Positions 1-8,879 of a stretch of 64,000 nt of DNA are shown here, in pieces (positions within the stretch are counted from its first letter, which is position 1; the number at the start of each line of letters is the position of its first letter). Origin of the DNA: Pseudomonadota bacterium (GTDB lineage: Bacteria > Pseudomonadota > Alphaproteobacteria > RF32 > CAG-239); the NCBI GenBank assembly GCA_018362935.1, contig JAHALQ010000005.1:76268-140267 (forward strand), written 5' to 3'. The notes beneath the pieces are model-generated. The model was not told the DNA's origin. It did not search any database and saw only the letters and a list, made by a program, of their open reading frames with translations. The translations under genes were made by a program, and so were the position numbers.

Positions 1-81
1 CAAAACCAGAAAAACCGAAGACAACAGCGGCAGCAAACGCTGAAACAGGGAATTGATGTTTTCATCCAAATCATCACTCAT
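1..81 (-). CDS. mreD: MreD, N-terminal fragment (cut by window edge)
   Basis: Only the first 27 codons lie in the window. They start at ATG 81..79 and read MSDDLDENINSLFQRLLPLL, then the start of a hydrophobic stretch. MreD is a polytopic inner-membrane protein that works with MreC and the MreB filament in elongating the rod-shaped wall. The identification rests on position: the frame opens directly behind mreC and overlaps its stop by 8 bp (ATGAGTGA), the usual translational coupling of mreC-mreD. The visible residues alone would not identify it. Confidence 0.7.
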   Translation of the reverse strand, partial: MSDDLDENINSLFQRLLPLLSSVFLVL

Positions 82-952
82 CGGTATCCCCGTTTTTAAG
101 ATTCAGCTGGCTGTCCCTGAGCAGCCCCTCAAGACCGTAATTGATTAGCTTGATGTACTCAAGCTGCTCCAGCGAGCTGAACGGTTTAACCGCAATTTCG
201 TTTTTTCCGGCGCTGACAACTTTGCCGATGGGCAGCCCGGCCGGAAAAACGCCGGCCACGCCTGAAGTCACAATCCGGTCGCCGATATTAATCCCGGCAT
301 CCAGCGGCGTAAAAATCAGTTTTGGCAGCGACGTATTGTCGCCCGACAAAATTCCGCGTACCCGCGAACTTTCGACAATTACCGGAATTTTTGAGTTGAT
401 ATCGGTTATCAGCAAAATCCGCGCATAGCTGTCGCCGGCGCGGTCAACCCGGCCGACTACCCCTTTGTCCGACATCGCCACTTGTCCCTTGCGCGCTCCT
501 GCATCCCCGACATAGGCAATCATCGAATGCGAAAAAGCGTCGCCTTCTTCGGCAATGACGCGGGCGGTAATAAAATCAGATTTCGGCGGCGTCACATAAT
601 TGAGCAAATCGGTCAACAGCCGGTTTTCGATTTCCAGAGATTTAAACTTGTCATACAAAAGGTTGAGTTTGCGGTTTTCTTCTTTCAGGCGTTGGTTGTC
701 GGCATGAATTTCCTTCAAATCGCTGAAATAATCATAAGCATGTGCAATCAGCTTCGCCGGGATAACCAGCACGTCTATCACGGGGGAAACAACATCCGTC
801 GCCACGTTGGAAGTTTTTTCTATCAGCACGGTATCGGTTTTGTTCACCAACATCAAAGCAAACGCAGTCAAAAACAAAATTACCAGCGCAAATTTCTTGG
901 CCAGTAATCTAATGTGGCTTAAATGTAAAAATAAACTTCTGCGCCGTTTCAT
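74..952 (-). CDS. mreC: Rod shape-determining protein MreC
   Basis: MreC is a bitopic periplasmic scaffold that links cytoplasmic MreB to the elongasome synthases. The 292-residue protein has a basic N-terminus, one membrane segment at about residues 20-38, a charged coiled coil at about 70-118 and a beta-rich C-terminal domain (GDRIVTSG and FPAGLPIGKV motifs). Length is normal for the family. No clear Shine-Dalgarno precedes ATG 952, so translation may depend on mreB upstream. The 159-bp gap to mreB is largely filled by a long palindrome (985..1107). The 3' end overlaps mreD. Confidence 0.95.
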   Translation of the reverse strand: MKRRRSLFLHLSHIRLLAKKFALVILFLTAFALMLVNKTDTVLIEKTSNVATDVVSPVIDVLVIPAKLIAHAYDYFSDLKEIHADNQRLKEENRKLNLLYDKFKSLEIENRLLTDLLNYVTPPKSDFITARVIAEEGDAFSHSMIAYVGDAGARKGQVAMSDKGVVGRVDRAGDSYARILLITDINSKIPVIVESSRVRGILSGDNTSLPKLIFTPLDAGINIGDRIVTSGVAGVFPAGLPIGKVVSAGKNEIAVKPFSSLEQLEYIKLINYGLEGLLRDSQLNLKNGDTDE

Positions 953-984
953 AAATCAAAAACTTTCGTGATAATTCACTCCAA

Positions 985-1107
985 GAAGTTTGGCCGGCGT
1001 GTGTAAATAATAAGAATTAAGGGCGGCAACACCGGAGTTTACAAAGACGTAAATGAGGATGTTGCCGACCCGCAAATTCTGTATTAGTTACCAGCCGGAC
1101 AAGCTTC
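985..1107 (-). repeat. Stop-codon-flush palindrome 1, after mreB
   Basis: A long imperfect inverted repeat. The outer arms GAAG..TTGGCCGGC / GCCGGACAAGCTTC enclose middle arms around GTAA.TAATA / TATTAGTTAC and inner arms GGGCGGCAAC / GTTGCCGACCC. The tip is GGAGTTTACAAAGACGTAAATGAG. It starts 4 nt after the mreB stop on the transcribed strand, inside the mreB-mreC operon. It belongs to a family of seven in this window with different stems and a similar tip. It has no U-tract, so it is not a plain intrinsic terminator. It could be an mRNA processing or stabilising structure, an attenuator or a mobile palindrome. Confidence 0.8.
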
Positions 1108-1111
1108 TCGA

Positions 1112-2152
<1,041 letters not shown>

Positions 2153-2192
2153 TAACGTTTCTCCAAATTAAATAAATTGTTGTTGCTTAATT

Positions 2193-2219
2193 TTTATAAC
2201 GATATTCCGTTCTGTGCAA
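2193..2219 (-). promoter_or_regulatory. Possible mreB promoter
   Basis: On the minus strand, TTGCAC (2219..2214) and TATAAA (2198..2193) are separated by 15 bp. They lie in the short AT-rich gap between the terminator at 2250-2265 and mreB, about 40 bp before the start codon. The spacing is short for sigma70, so this is tentative. Confidence 0.35.
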
Positions 2220-2245
2220 GCGCTATTTGTTTTTTTAACAAATAA

Positions 2246-2277
2246 ATAAGGGGGCAAAAGCCCCCTTTTATATTTTT
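2246..2277 (-). terminator. Terminator after GNAT gene
   Basis: Perfect GGGGGC-AAAA-GCCCCC hairpin at 2250-2265 with an A/T run on both sides. On the minus strand it follows the acetyltransferase stop by about 25 bp and separates that gene from mreB. Confidence 0.8.
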
Positions 2278-2289
2278 CCCGGCCGGCCG

Positions 2290-3135
2290 TCAGCGGCGCG
2301 CGCCGGTTTGGTATGAGCGCAGCATAAAAGCAGGACTGATTTGCGGACCTTTCTGCTCAATATTGTCTTGTTTCCAGCGTTTTATCCAGGTTCCCATCCG
2401 GCCTTTGTTTTCAATCCAGTTGCCGTAACCGCGGTGGCTGCCGTGAAATCCCTTGGCCAAATCGTTTTTGTCATTGGTATTAATGGCGCCGGTACACAGG
2501 GCATACTGGTTTTCCACGCCGAAATTCTGCACGTAATAACCGTCCAGAGCCTCCGCAAAAAGTTTGCCCAGACCTTTGCCCTGTAACGCTGCCGAAACGG
2601 CAATCGTATCGTTGTAAATCAGTTTGTCCTTAATCGGAATACCCTCTTCCTGCATTTCCCGGGCTTCCCGCGAACCGGCTTCAATCAGCTGAAAAGTGGC
2701 AAAACCAACCGGCTTGTTGGTGGCAATTTCTTCCAAAACAAAAATATCGCTTTTTTGAGCATAGGCTTCATAAGATTGGGGCGTTCCGTCAAAATAAATC
2801 GGAAAGTTGTTTTCATATCGGCCGTATTTGTTATACACCGACATAAACTCGGCCGGATCAAAATCCTGCTCGAAAAAAAGGTTGTCGGCAGCAGGCTTGC
2901 CCGAAACCGGGGCTGTATGCTCCTTGTCATAAATACCGCGGGGCGTAAAAGCGCTGCTCTTGACAATGCGGTAGCCTTTAGCCGCCAGCAGTTCCAAAGA
3001 TTTATCCACTCCCTCGAAACCCTGAGCGGCAAGAACTTCTTTGCGCTCCGGCAGCATGACGCCGTCCCAGTACGGCAGTTCCCGCTCTGCGTCGATCCCG
3101 TAGCGGGCTTCCATTTTGTCTTTCCAGTTTGCCAT
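2290..3135 (-). CDS. GNAT-family N-acetyltransferase
   Basis: Predicted acyl-CoA-dependent N-acyltransferase; the substrate cannot be read from sequence. The acetyl-CoA-binding motif A is clear in the middle (NDTIAVSAALQGKGLGKLF, with Q-x-x-G-x-G), preceded by the strand VGFATFQLIEAG and followed by AEALDGYYVQNFG. About 281 residues, with an N-terminal region of about 110 residues (MANWKDKMEARYG...) that I do not recognise. An in-frame ATG lies 12 nt upstream at 3147, but GGAGG sits 6 nt before the ATG at 3135, which decides for the shorter start. It has its own terminator and shows no operon partner. Confidence 0.7.
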   Translation of the reverse strand: MANWKDKMEARYGIDAERELPYWDGVMLPERKEVLAAQGFEGVDKSLELLAAKGYRIVKSSAFTPRGIYDKEHTAPVSGKPAADNLFFEQDFDPAEFMSVYNKYGRYENNFPIYFDGTPQSYEAYAQKSDIFVLEEIATNKPVGFATFQLIEAGSREAREMQEEGIPIKDKLIYNDTIAVSAALQGKGLGKLFAEALDGYYVQNFGVENQYALCTGAINTNDKNDLAKGFHGSHRGYGNWIENKGRMGTWIKRWKQDNIEQKGPQISPAFMLRSYQTGARR

Positions 3136-3197
3136 TTCAGCCTCCATGTAAAATTATAGAAGCTAATTTACACCTTATTCAATTTTTTGTCAATATT

Positions 3198-4103
3198 TTA
3201 GAAAAAACATTTATCCAGGGTTATTTCGGCAGACAGTTTGTTGCGAAACCACGTGCGCTGGCGTTTGGCATATTGGCGGGTATGCAGTTTCGCCAAATCA
3301 ACGGCTTCTGCCAAAGTCAGTTGCCCTGACAGATACGCCGCCAGTTCCGGCACGCCGAGCATCTTCATTGCCGGCAGATTTTTGTCCAAATTAAGCGACA
3401 GCAAATAACGGACTTCATCCAAGGCGCCGGCTTTCATCATCAAATCAAAACGGCGGTAGCAGCGTTCGTCAAGCTCTTTGGTATCGGGTATGATTTTAAT
3501 GACATAAAAATCTGCTTCGGAAAGTTTTTGAAGCATCGGCTTTTGATACCAATCGGCAATGGAAATTCCGGTTTGCAAAAAAATTTCATATGCGCGGCGA
3601 ACACGCGTCGTGTCATTAGGATTAAGCTTTGCCGCTCCGGCAGGATCATCCTTTTGCAGCAAGCCGAAAAGCCCCTCCTGCCCCAGTTCCGCCGCCAGCC
3701 GACGAACCTGCTCGCGGATTTCCGGCTTTGGTTCGGGTATCGGCGTCGTGCCGTTGACCAGATTATCAATATACATTCCGGTTCCGCCGACAACAACCGG
3801 CAAATTGCCGCGGTTCCAGACGTCGCGGACAGCCGCAACGGCGCGCGCCAGCCAGTCAACCACCGTTCCGTTGACGGAAGGATGGTAAATTTCATAAAGA
3901 TGATGTGGAATTTCGGCGCGCTCGGCAGCCGAAGGCACGGCAGAAAGCACCGGTGTTCCCTGATAAACCTGCATTGAATCAGCGTTGATAATTTCGCCGT
4001 TATACCGCCGCGCAATATCCAAAGACAGACCGGATTTACCCGATGCCGTCGGCCCGGCAATCACAATCACGGTATTAGGTTTGATATTGTCCAGTTCAAG
4101 CAT
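3198..4103 (-). CDS. miaA: tRNA dimethylallyltransferase MiaA
   Basis: Transfers a dimethylallyl group to N6 of A37 in tRNAs reading U-starting codons, the first step to ms2i6A. The 301 residues carry the P-loop GPTASGKSGL near the N-terminus, the DSMQVYQG motif with the catalytic Asp-Ser, and VVGGTGMYIDNLVNG. The C-terminal part ends HTRQYAKRQRTWFRNK, the expected tRNA-binding tail. Length is normal. Ends 62 bp before the acetyltransferase and starts 79 bp after ddl. Confidence 0.97.
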   Translation of the reverse strand: MLELDNIKPNTVIVIAGPTASGKSGLSLDIARRYNGEIINADSMQVYQGTPVLSAVPSAAERAEIPHHLYEIYHPSVNGTVVDWLARAVAAVRDVWNRGNLPVVVGGTGMYIDNLVNGTTPIPEPKPEIREQVRRLAAELGQEGLFGLLQKDDPAGAAKLNPNDTTRVRRAYEIFLQTGISIADWYQKPMLQKLSEADFYVIKIIPDTKELDERCYRRFDLMMKAGALDEVRYLLSLNLDKNLPAMKMLGVPELAAYLSGQLTLAEAVDLAKLHTRQYAKRQRTWFRNKLSAEITLDKCFF

Positions 4104-4182
4104 CTGTTTTACTCATACTTTCCTTTGAAAGCTTGGATAGTGGAATTGATAGAGTGATTTCACCATTCCTCCTGCCCACAAA

Positions 4183-5100
4183 TTAAATCTTTCTGCAAGA
4201 GGCATTTTCAACAAGTTTCGCACACAGCTCCTCATACGATATGCCGGCATACTTCGCCTGTTCGGGCACCAGCGAAAGCGCTGTCATTCCTGGATTGGTG
4301 TTGATTTCGAGAAGCACGACGCCGTCTTCGGGATTGTAGCGCAGATCAACGCGCGAAACTGTGTTGCAGCCAAGGCGCTGGTGCAGTTTCTCGGCATAGG
4401 CCTTGCAGATTTCCGAAACTTCATAAGGAACTTCAGCCGGCAGAATATGCTGGGTAACGCCGTCGGTATACTTGGCTTTATAGTCGTAAAACTCGTCAGA
4501 AGCTTTAAGTTCGGTCACAACATAGGCCTTGTCTTCCAGACACATCACGGTCAGTTCCTGCCCGGGAATATATTTTTCTACCAAAATTTCACGGTCAAGA
4601 TCTTTGTATTTAACCTTGAGCAAATCTTCCTGGTTATTGACAATAAACACGCCGACGCTCGAACCGTCGCAAACCGGCTTGACCACAAACGGCATAGATA
4701 TAACCGTTCCGTTTTCAAAGAAGTTGCGCGCTTTCATTTTCTGGCTCGGCGCCACGCGGATACCGCAGCTTTTGGCAACCATTTTGGTAATATACTTGTC
4801 CATGCCGATGGCCGAAGCTTTCAGCCCCGAATGCGTATAAGGTATTTGCATCAAATCGAGCATGCCCTGAATTTCGCCGTCTTCGCCCCAGTTGCCGTAA
4901 AGCCCGTTAAACACGACATCAGGCTTTTCTTTTTTAAGAACGTCAATCAGTTTCCACACATCGGTAAAATCATGCGCGACGACATGATAGCCTTTGGACT
5001 CCAAAGCGTTGCAGATATCCTGCCCCGAACTCAGGCTGACCTCTCTTTCGGCCGACAATCCTCCCATCAAAACCAAAACTTTTTTAGACATTTCAGACAT
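4183..5100 (-). CDS. ddl: D-alanine--D-alanine ligase
   Basis: ATP-grasp enzyme that makes the D-Ala-D-Ala dipeptide for peptidoglycan stem peptides. At 305 residues it is the short DdlB type. Visible motifs are LMGGLSAEREVSLSSG at the N-terminus, FVVKPVCDGSSVGVF in the ATP-grasp core and VVLLEINTNPGMTALS at the Mg/ATP site. The start has AAAGGA about 8 nt upstream; a second Met four codons in is possible. It is away from the usual murC-ftsQ cluster, but lies near other wall genes (mreBCD). Confidence 0.96.
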   Translation of the reverse strand: MSEMSKKVLVLMGGLSAEREVSLSSGQDICNALESKGYHVVAHDFTDVWKLIDVLKKEKPDVVFNGLYGNWGEDGEIQGMLDLMQIPYTHSGLKASAIGMDKYITKMVAKSCGIRVAPSQKMKARNFFENGTVISMPFVVKPVCDGSSVGVFIVNNQEDLLKVKYKDLDREILVEKYIPGQELTVMCLEDKAYVVTELKASDEFYDYKAKYTDGVTQHILPAEVPYEVSEICKAYAEKLHQRLGCNTVSRVDLRYNPEDGVVLLEINTNPGMTALSLVPEQAKYAGISYEELCAKLVENASCRKI

Positions 5101-5194
5101 TATTTTAATCCTTTAAATTATAAATTTTTATGCTATGGTATGCAAAATTGCCCATAGTATATGTCAAAAGTTTTAAAGAAAGAATAAAAAAATT

Positions 5195-5968
5195 ATGAAA
5201 AAAATCGGACTAATTCTGCTTGGCATGGCTTTGTTCAGCCGCAGCGCCGCCGCATTCAGCGTCATGCACGAATTTAATATCGGCATCGGCCCTTTCGATG
5301 CCAGCCGCACCCGCTTTTCCTATACGCTGGAACCGGAATCTTTTGAAGTAAATTCGTCCGTTAAGACTTTCGGCGTTTTCGACACGCTTTACCCTTTCAA
5401 GGCTGATTATAAAACTGCCGGAAAAGTCAGCAAAAATAATCTGTTGCCGCTGAATTACCGCTACAAGTCGCAGACCCGTTTCAACAAGCGCAGCAAAGAA
5501 CTGGTTTATGACGATGCCGGCACGCTTTTATACCGCAAAAGCAGCAAAAACGGCCGCAGCAAAAAAGTCGGCATTGCAAACGACGACAAAAATAACGGAA
5601 CAACCGACTTTCAGACCGTTTTTGCCAAACTTGCCCGGCAGTACCAAAAAGTCCGTTTTTGTGATTCCCGCATGCCGGTTTTTGACGGCAAACGCCGTTT
5701 TGACGTCATCTTCAAGGACGAAGGTACGGAAACCCTCCCGCAGTCGGAAAAATTTTCTTTCGGCGGCAAAGCAGCCAAATGCTCGATGTATATCGACAAA
5801 CTCAAAAACGACGATGACGATATGCTGATGCAGATAAGCGCCGAACGCCCGATTTATTTTTGGATTATGGAACGCGAAGGCAAACCGTTTATTGCCCGCA
5901 TCCATATTGATGAAACCCCGCTCGGCGCGCTTGACGCCTACGCTGCCGATATTCAGATTAAGGATTAA
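5195..5968 (+). CDS. Exported DUF3108-family protein
   Basis: Resembles the DUF3108 proteins common in Alphaproteobacteria, whose function is unknown. A signal peptide is clear (MKKIGLILLGMALFSRSAAA, cleavage near residue 20). The remaining about 237 residues are predicted beta-rich with the family pattern of a short-chain start (FNIGIGPFDASRTRFSY), a central YRYKSQTRFNKRSKEL segment and a basic linker. The stop is 4 bp before the trhP start, so the two are co-transcribed and probably coupled. It diverges from ddl across 94 bp. Confidence 0.7.
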   Translation: MKKIGLILLGMALFSRSAAAFSVMHEFNIGIGPFDASRTRFSYTLEPESFEVNSSVKTFGVFDTLYPFKADYKTAGKVSKNNLLPLNYRYKSQTRFNKRSKELVYDDAGTLLYRKSSKNGRSKKVGIANDDKNNGTTDFQTVFAKLARQYQKVRFCDSRMPVFDGKRRFDVIFKDEGTETLPQSEKFSFGGKAAKCSMYIDKLKNDDDDMLMQISAERPIYFWIMEREGKPFIARIHIDETPLGALDAYAADIQIKD

Positions 5969-5972
5969 TGCC

Positions 5973-7370
5973 ATGTTGGAAAAAGCCGAACTTCTGCTTC
6001 CGGCCGGCTCGCTGGTCAAACTCAAAACCGCCGTTCTATATGGCGCCGACGCCGTCTATGCCGGCACACCGGACATGTGCCTGCGCGCGCAAAGCAAATT
6101 CACCATGGAAGAGCTGCGCGAGGGTATTGAGTTTGCGCATCAAAACGGCAAAAAAATCTATCTGACGCTCAATCTGTTTATGCATAACCGCGACGTTGAA
6201 AAGCTGCCGACTTTTGTCGACACGCTGCGCGAGCTCAAACCGGACGGCGTATTGATTGCCGATCCCGGCGTTTTCCAATATGTCCGCGAACATGCGCCGG
6301 AATTAAGCCTCTTTGTATCGACGCAGGCCAACATCTGTTCTTATCAGGCCGTCAAATTTTGGCAGAATCAGGGCGCCAAACTCTGCGTCCTCGGCCGCGA
6401 AGTCAGCTTTGAAGAAATGAAGGAAATCCGCGACAAATGTCCCGACATTTTGCTTGAATGCTTTATGCACGGCGCCATGTGCATGTCTTATTCCGGCCGT
6501 TGTCTGATATCCAACTATCTGGCCGACCGCAGCGCCAATCAGGGCAAATGCGCGCATTGCTGCCGCTGGCATTACAAATTGCACTTGCGCCTTAAGGACG
6601 GCACGATTAAAGAACTGACAATAGACGAACATAACAAAGATTCTTTTGAATTTCTGCTGGAAGAAGAATTCCGCCCCGGCGAATATTTTGAAGTTATGGA
6701 GGACGAACACGGCGGCTATATGCTCAATTCCAAAGACATGTGCATGATGCCGCGGCTGGACGATTTACTTTCAATCGGCATGGATTCTCTCAAAGTGGAA
6801 GGCCGCAACAAAACCGAATATTACGCCGCCACTGTCGCCCGCGCCTATCGCCGGGCGATTGACGACTGGTATAAAGACCCGCAAAACTGGGATTATCGCA
6901 AATACATGGGCGAGCTGGAAACGCTGCAAAACCGCGGCTACTGCCTTGGCTTTCATGACGGAAAACTGACCAACATCAGCCAGAATTATGAATACACGCG
7001 GACACTGGGCGACTGGCTGTTTGCCGGTTCAATCGTCGAATGGCAGGACGACGACGCCATTTTTGAAATTCGCAATTATATTAATGCGGAAGAAGAAATT
7101 GAATTTCTGATTCCCGGCACGCTTGAAGTCGTTAAACTGCGCCTGAATGAGTTTGAAGACGCCCTCAGCGGCGAAGTCACATCCAGAGTTTCGGCCGGTC
7201 AGGAAAAGAAAATCCGCATTCGCCCGCAACTGTGGAACCGTCCGTTTGCCGAAATCAAAAAGCTCTTGCCCCAATATACAATTGCTCGCAAGTTTGCGCC
7301 GCTGCAAGGCGATAATGCCGAAATGCTCCGACACAAAAAAGACGAATATGAAGTTCTCCGCCGCAAATAA
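5973..7370 (+). CDS. trhP: U32-family tRNA hydroxylation protein TrhP (YegQ-like)
   Basis: U32 'peptidase' family member of the YegQ/TrhP type. TrhP is needed for prephenate-dependent hydroxylation of U34 to ho5U in tRNA. About 465 residues beginning MLEKAELLLPAGSLVKLKTA. The diagnostic signature is FMHGAMCMSYSGRCLISNYL, followed by NQGKCAHCCRW with clustered cysteines that may bind an Fe-S cluster, and LNSKDMCMMPRLDDLLSIGM. The frame is open further upstream, but the ATG at 5973, just after the DUF3108 stop, begins the conserved sequence. TrhP is favoured over YhbU/UbiU relatives by length and by the MCM-PR-L motif. Confidence 0.78.
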   Translation: MLEKAELLLPAGSLVKLKTAVLYGADAVYAGTPDMCLRAQSKFTMEELREGIEFAHQNGKKIYLTLNLFMHNRDVEKLPTFVDTLRELKPDGVLIADPGVFQYVREHAPELSLFVSTQANICSYQAVKFWQNQGAKLCVLGREVSFEEMKEIRDKCPDILLECFMHGAMCMSYSGRCLISNYLADRSANQGKCAHCCRWHYKLHLRLKDGTIKELTIDEHNKDSFEFLLEEEFRPGEYFEVMEDEHGGYMLNSKDMCMMPRLDDLLSIGMDSLKVEGRNKTEYYAATVARAYRRAIDDWYKDPQNWDYRKYMGELETLQNRGYCLGFHDGKLTNISQNYEYTRTLGDWLFAGSIVEWQDDDAIFEIRNYINAEEEIEFLIPGTLEVVKLRLNEFEDALSGEVTSRVSAGQEKKIRIRPQLWNRPFAEIKKLLPQYTIARKFAPLQGDNAEMLRHKKDEYEVLRRK

Positions 7371-7373
7371 GCC

Positions 7374-7401
7374 AAAGGCCGGATTAATCTCCGGCCTTTT
7401 T
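7374..7401. terminator. Bidirectional terminator between trhP and 7384 gene
   Basis: AAAGGCCGG...CCGGCCTTTTT hairpin with T-runs in both directions. The TAA of the minus-strand TPR-like gene lies in the loop, so both convergent genes use one terminator. Confidence 0.85.
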
Positions 7402-7881
7402 CATCAAATCAGAAACGTTTTCCTTGAGTTTTTCCAAACGGACAACCTCATGGAGCTGTCCTTCCTGCATATAGATTTTGGCAAGGCGGCTGCTGATTTT
7501 GATAATTTCTTCGCAGCGCTGGGTTATGCTGACAGGCGCATCGCCCCACATTTCCAGCATTTGTTCCCACACGCTGGCTTTTTGCCGGTTATCTCCGGCC
7601 AGATAAATTGCTTTTTGCCAATATTTCAATGCTTCCATCGGCTGATTTTTTTCTTTTAACGCCTTGGCGATATTATTATGAGCCCAATACAACAACACAT
7701 TCCGCTTGATGTTGGGATTCCAGCGGCAGGACTTTGTATTGGCACAGAAATCGATTACTTTTGCATAAGCCTGTATGGTATTGTCAGGATCGGAAATCTG
7801 ATTGGCGCGCTCATATGCCTGTTTATATGCCTGCACAATTGAGGTGGGCGGCGAATTAGTGCTGTACTCCGCCTGCATCAT
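7384..7881 (-). CDS. TPR-like hypothetical protein
   Basis: About 165 residues, all helical. The central segment (VLLYWAHNNIAKALKEKNQP, then MEALKYWQKAIYLAG) has the helix-turn-helix spacing and small/aromatic residues of a tetratricopeptide repeat, with a second related pair before it (IQAYAKVIDFCAN). No enzyme motif. The frame stays open to 7923, but GGAAG just before the ATG pair at 7881/7878 marks the likely start, which overlaps the end of the upstream cysteine-rich gene. The two are therefore probably translated together. Function unknown; a scaffold role would be typical of the fold. Confidence 0.6.
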   Translation of the reverse strand: MMQAEYSTNSPPTSIVQAYKQAYERANQISDPDNTIQAYAKVIDFCANTKSCRWNPNIKRNVLLYWAHNNIAKALKEKNQPMEALKYWQKAIYLAGDNRQKASVWEQMLEMWGDAPVSITQRCEEIIKISSRLAKIYMQEGQLHEVVRLEKLKENVSDLMKKAGD

Positions 7882-8221
7882 AAGCTTCCGGGGTCTGCTG
7901 ACGAAGATTGGTTGCATCGTCAAACCCGGTCACACATCTGTGCGACAATTTTCCTCCGGTTTTCATGCAGTATTCGTCGCGTACCAAATCATACTTGGCA
8001 TAAACCGGACAGGTTTCACAGAGGCAGCCGCGATCCTCATCAATACAATGGCTTTTCTCAAAAGCGCAGAACATACTTTCAAAATGTTCGACATTGTCCA
8101 AATCCTCGAACATTTTAATGGCGTTGATCGGATAGTTTTTAATTTTGCAGCCCAGTGTATATGAAGGGCAGCTTGGACATTGGCATTCCTTCAGATTTTC
8201 TTTTGTCTTAGCAACCAGCAT
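7856..8221 (-). CDS. Cysteine-cluster protein (DUF2769-like)
   Basis: 121 residues with 13 cysteines in paired clusters: CQCPSCPSYTLGC near the N-terminus, then CAFEKSHC and CLCETCPVYAKYDL, and a later YCMKTGG. The C-x-C-P-x-C-P pattern resembles DUF2769-type proteins of unknown function. The arrangement suggests zinc or Fe-S binding, but no metal site is proven. There is no signal peptide, so it is likely cytoplasmic. It overlaps the start of the downstream TPR-like gene by about 26 bp, pointing to a two-gene operon. Only its start faces the RNA/XRE unit. Confidence 0.6.
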   Translation of the reverse strand: MLVAKTKENLKECQCPSCPSYTLGCKIKNYPINAIKMFEDLDNVEHFESMFCAFEKSHCIDEDRGCLCETCPVYAKYDLVRDEYCMKTGGKLSHRCVTGFDDATNLRQQTPEAYDAGGVQH

Positions 8222-8347
8222 TGATTTACTCCTTTGATTAAATGACCAATTTAAAGTATGCCGCTTTAGGGCAAAAACAATAGACCTTTGGAATAGAAGC
8301 CCAAACTGCTTGTCTCATGTGATTAGTTATTCGTGATTCGTTATTGC
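8222..8347. other. Gap between Cys-cluster gene and RNA promoter
   Basis: AT-rich sequence with no reading frame that looks coding. It should hold the minus-strand promoter of the 8221 gene; I could not pick one with confidence. Confidence 0.5.
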
Positions 8348-8376
8348 TTGAATAATTAAATTTTCTCTTTTATACT
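8348..8376 (+). promoter_or_regulatory. Promoter of structured RNA, copy 1
   Basis: TTGAAT (8348-8353), a 17-bp spacer, then TATACT (8371-8376). The second copy of the unit keeps the same spacing and the same -10 (TTGCTT-17-TATACT at 30139-30167) although the spacer sequence differs, which supports function. Expected transcript start near 8383. Confidence 0.75.
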
Positions 8377-8382
8377 TCTTTT

Positions 8383-8550
8383 GCTTTCGGGTATTCCGGA
8401 AGCGGAGTGTAACGGCTCCTTGTCAGTAAAAGAACAACTCCTTATATGGGGAGCCGGGGATATAAGCATGCCTGCATGTCGAATAACCCGGACTGTTCTG
8501 ACACAGTCGTTAACTCCCCGCCTTAATTTTTGTTAAGGCGGTTTCTTTTT
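8383..8550 (+). ncRNA. Unrecognised structured RNA, copy 1 (leader of XRE gene)
   Basis: About 165 nt from the predicted start to a terminator-like hairpin. Pairings seen in both copies: GGGGAG (8448-8453) with CTCCCC (8514-8519); CCGGG with CCCGG (8454-8458 with 8487-8491); CATG-CCTG-CATG (8467-8478); ACTGT with ACAGT (8492-8496 with 8503-8507). The third pairing reads CGTG-CCTG-CACG in copy 2, a covarying pair. It contains AACTCCTT, exactly complementary to the AAGGAGTT ribosome-binding site of the gene 25 nt downstream. It does not match 6S, SRP, tmRNA or RNase P as I know them. It may act as a leader, a separate sRNA, or both. Confidence 0.65.
8518..8550 (+). terminator. Terminator or attenuator between RNA and XRE gene
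   Basis: CCGCCTTAA...TTAAGGCGG hairpin followed by TTTCTTTTT. It ends the structured RNA just before the ribosome-binding site of the XRE-type gene, so readthrough would be needed for that gene unless it has its own promoter. Confidence 0.75.
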
Positions 8551-8576
8551 AGCAAAAGAATTAAGGAGTTATCAAA

Positions 8577-8819
8577 ATGAGATTAAAAGCACATCATATT
8601 CTAAGGGAACGTCTGGCGCCTTTGCTGATTGAAGAGCGCCTGAAACGAAATTTGCAGCCGGCGCAGATTGCACTGGTCTGCGACTTGTCTGTCGATACCA
8701 TCAACCAGATAGAAAGCGGCGGCGCCATGTCTTTCAAAAAATACCTTCGGCTGCTGCGGTATTATAATAAAAAGATAAAACTCGAACTGGTTGATTACAA
8801 CCCAACCAGTTCAGCATAA
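8577..8819 (+). CDS. Small XRE-type helix-turn-helix protein
   Basis: 80 residues. The centre (PAQIALVCDLSVDTINQIES) has the helix-turn-helix spacing of Cro/XRE regulators, including the recognition-helix start DTINQIE. It then reads MSFKKYLRLLRYYNKKIKLE, a usual last helix and strand. Probably a DNA-binding dimer; the target is unknown. A strong ribosome-binding site (TTAAGGAGTTATCAAAATG) is complementary to an octamer in the upstream RNA. A 5'-truncated relative lies at 30342..30473 in the second copy of this unit. Confidence 0.75.
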   Translation: MRLKAHHILRERLAPLLIEERLKRNLQPAQIALVCDLSVDTINQIESGGAMSFKKYLRLLRYYNKKIKLELVDYNPTSSA

Positions 8820-8879
8820 ATAACAGGCACAACGCCAAAAAAGCTCGGAGAACTAGATGAGCCATTATACGAGCTTTCC

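Noticed and set aside
985..1107. Ordinary intrinsic terminator for mreB
   Set aside because: No T-tract, very long arms, and mreC follows in the same operon without an evident promoter of its own.
8383..8550. 6S, SRP, tmRNA or RNase P RNA
   Set aside because: No 6S-type central bubble, no SRP GGAA apical motif, no tag frame or tRNA-like ends, and none of the RNase P conserved cores.
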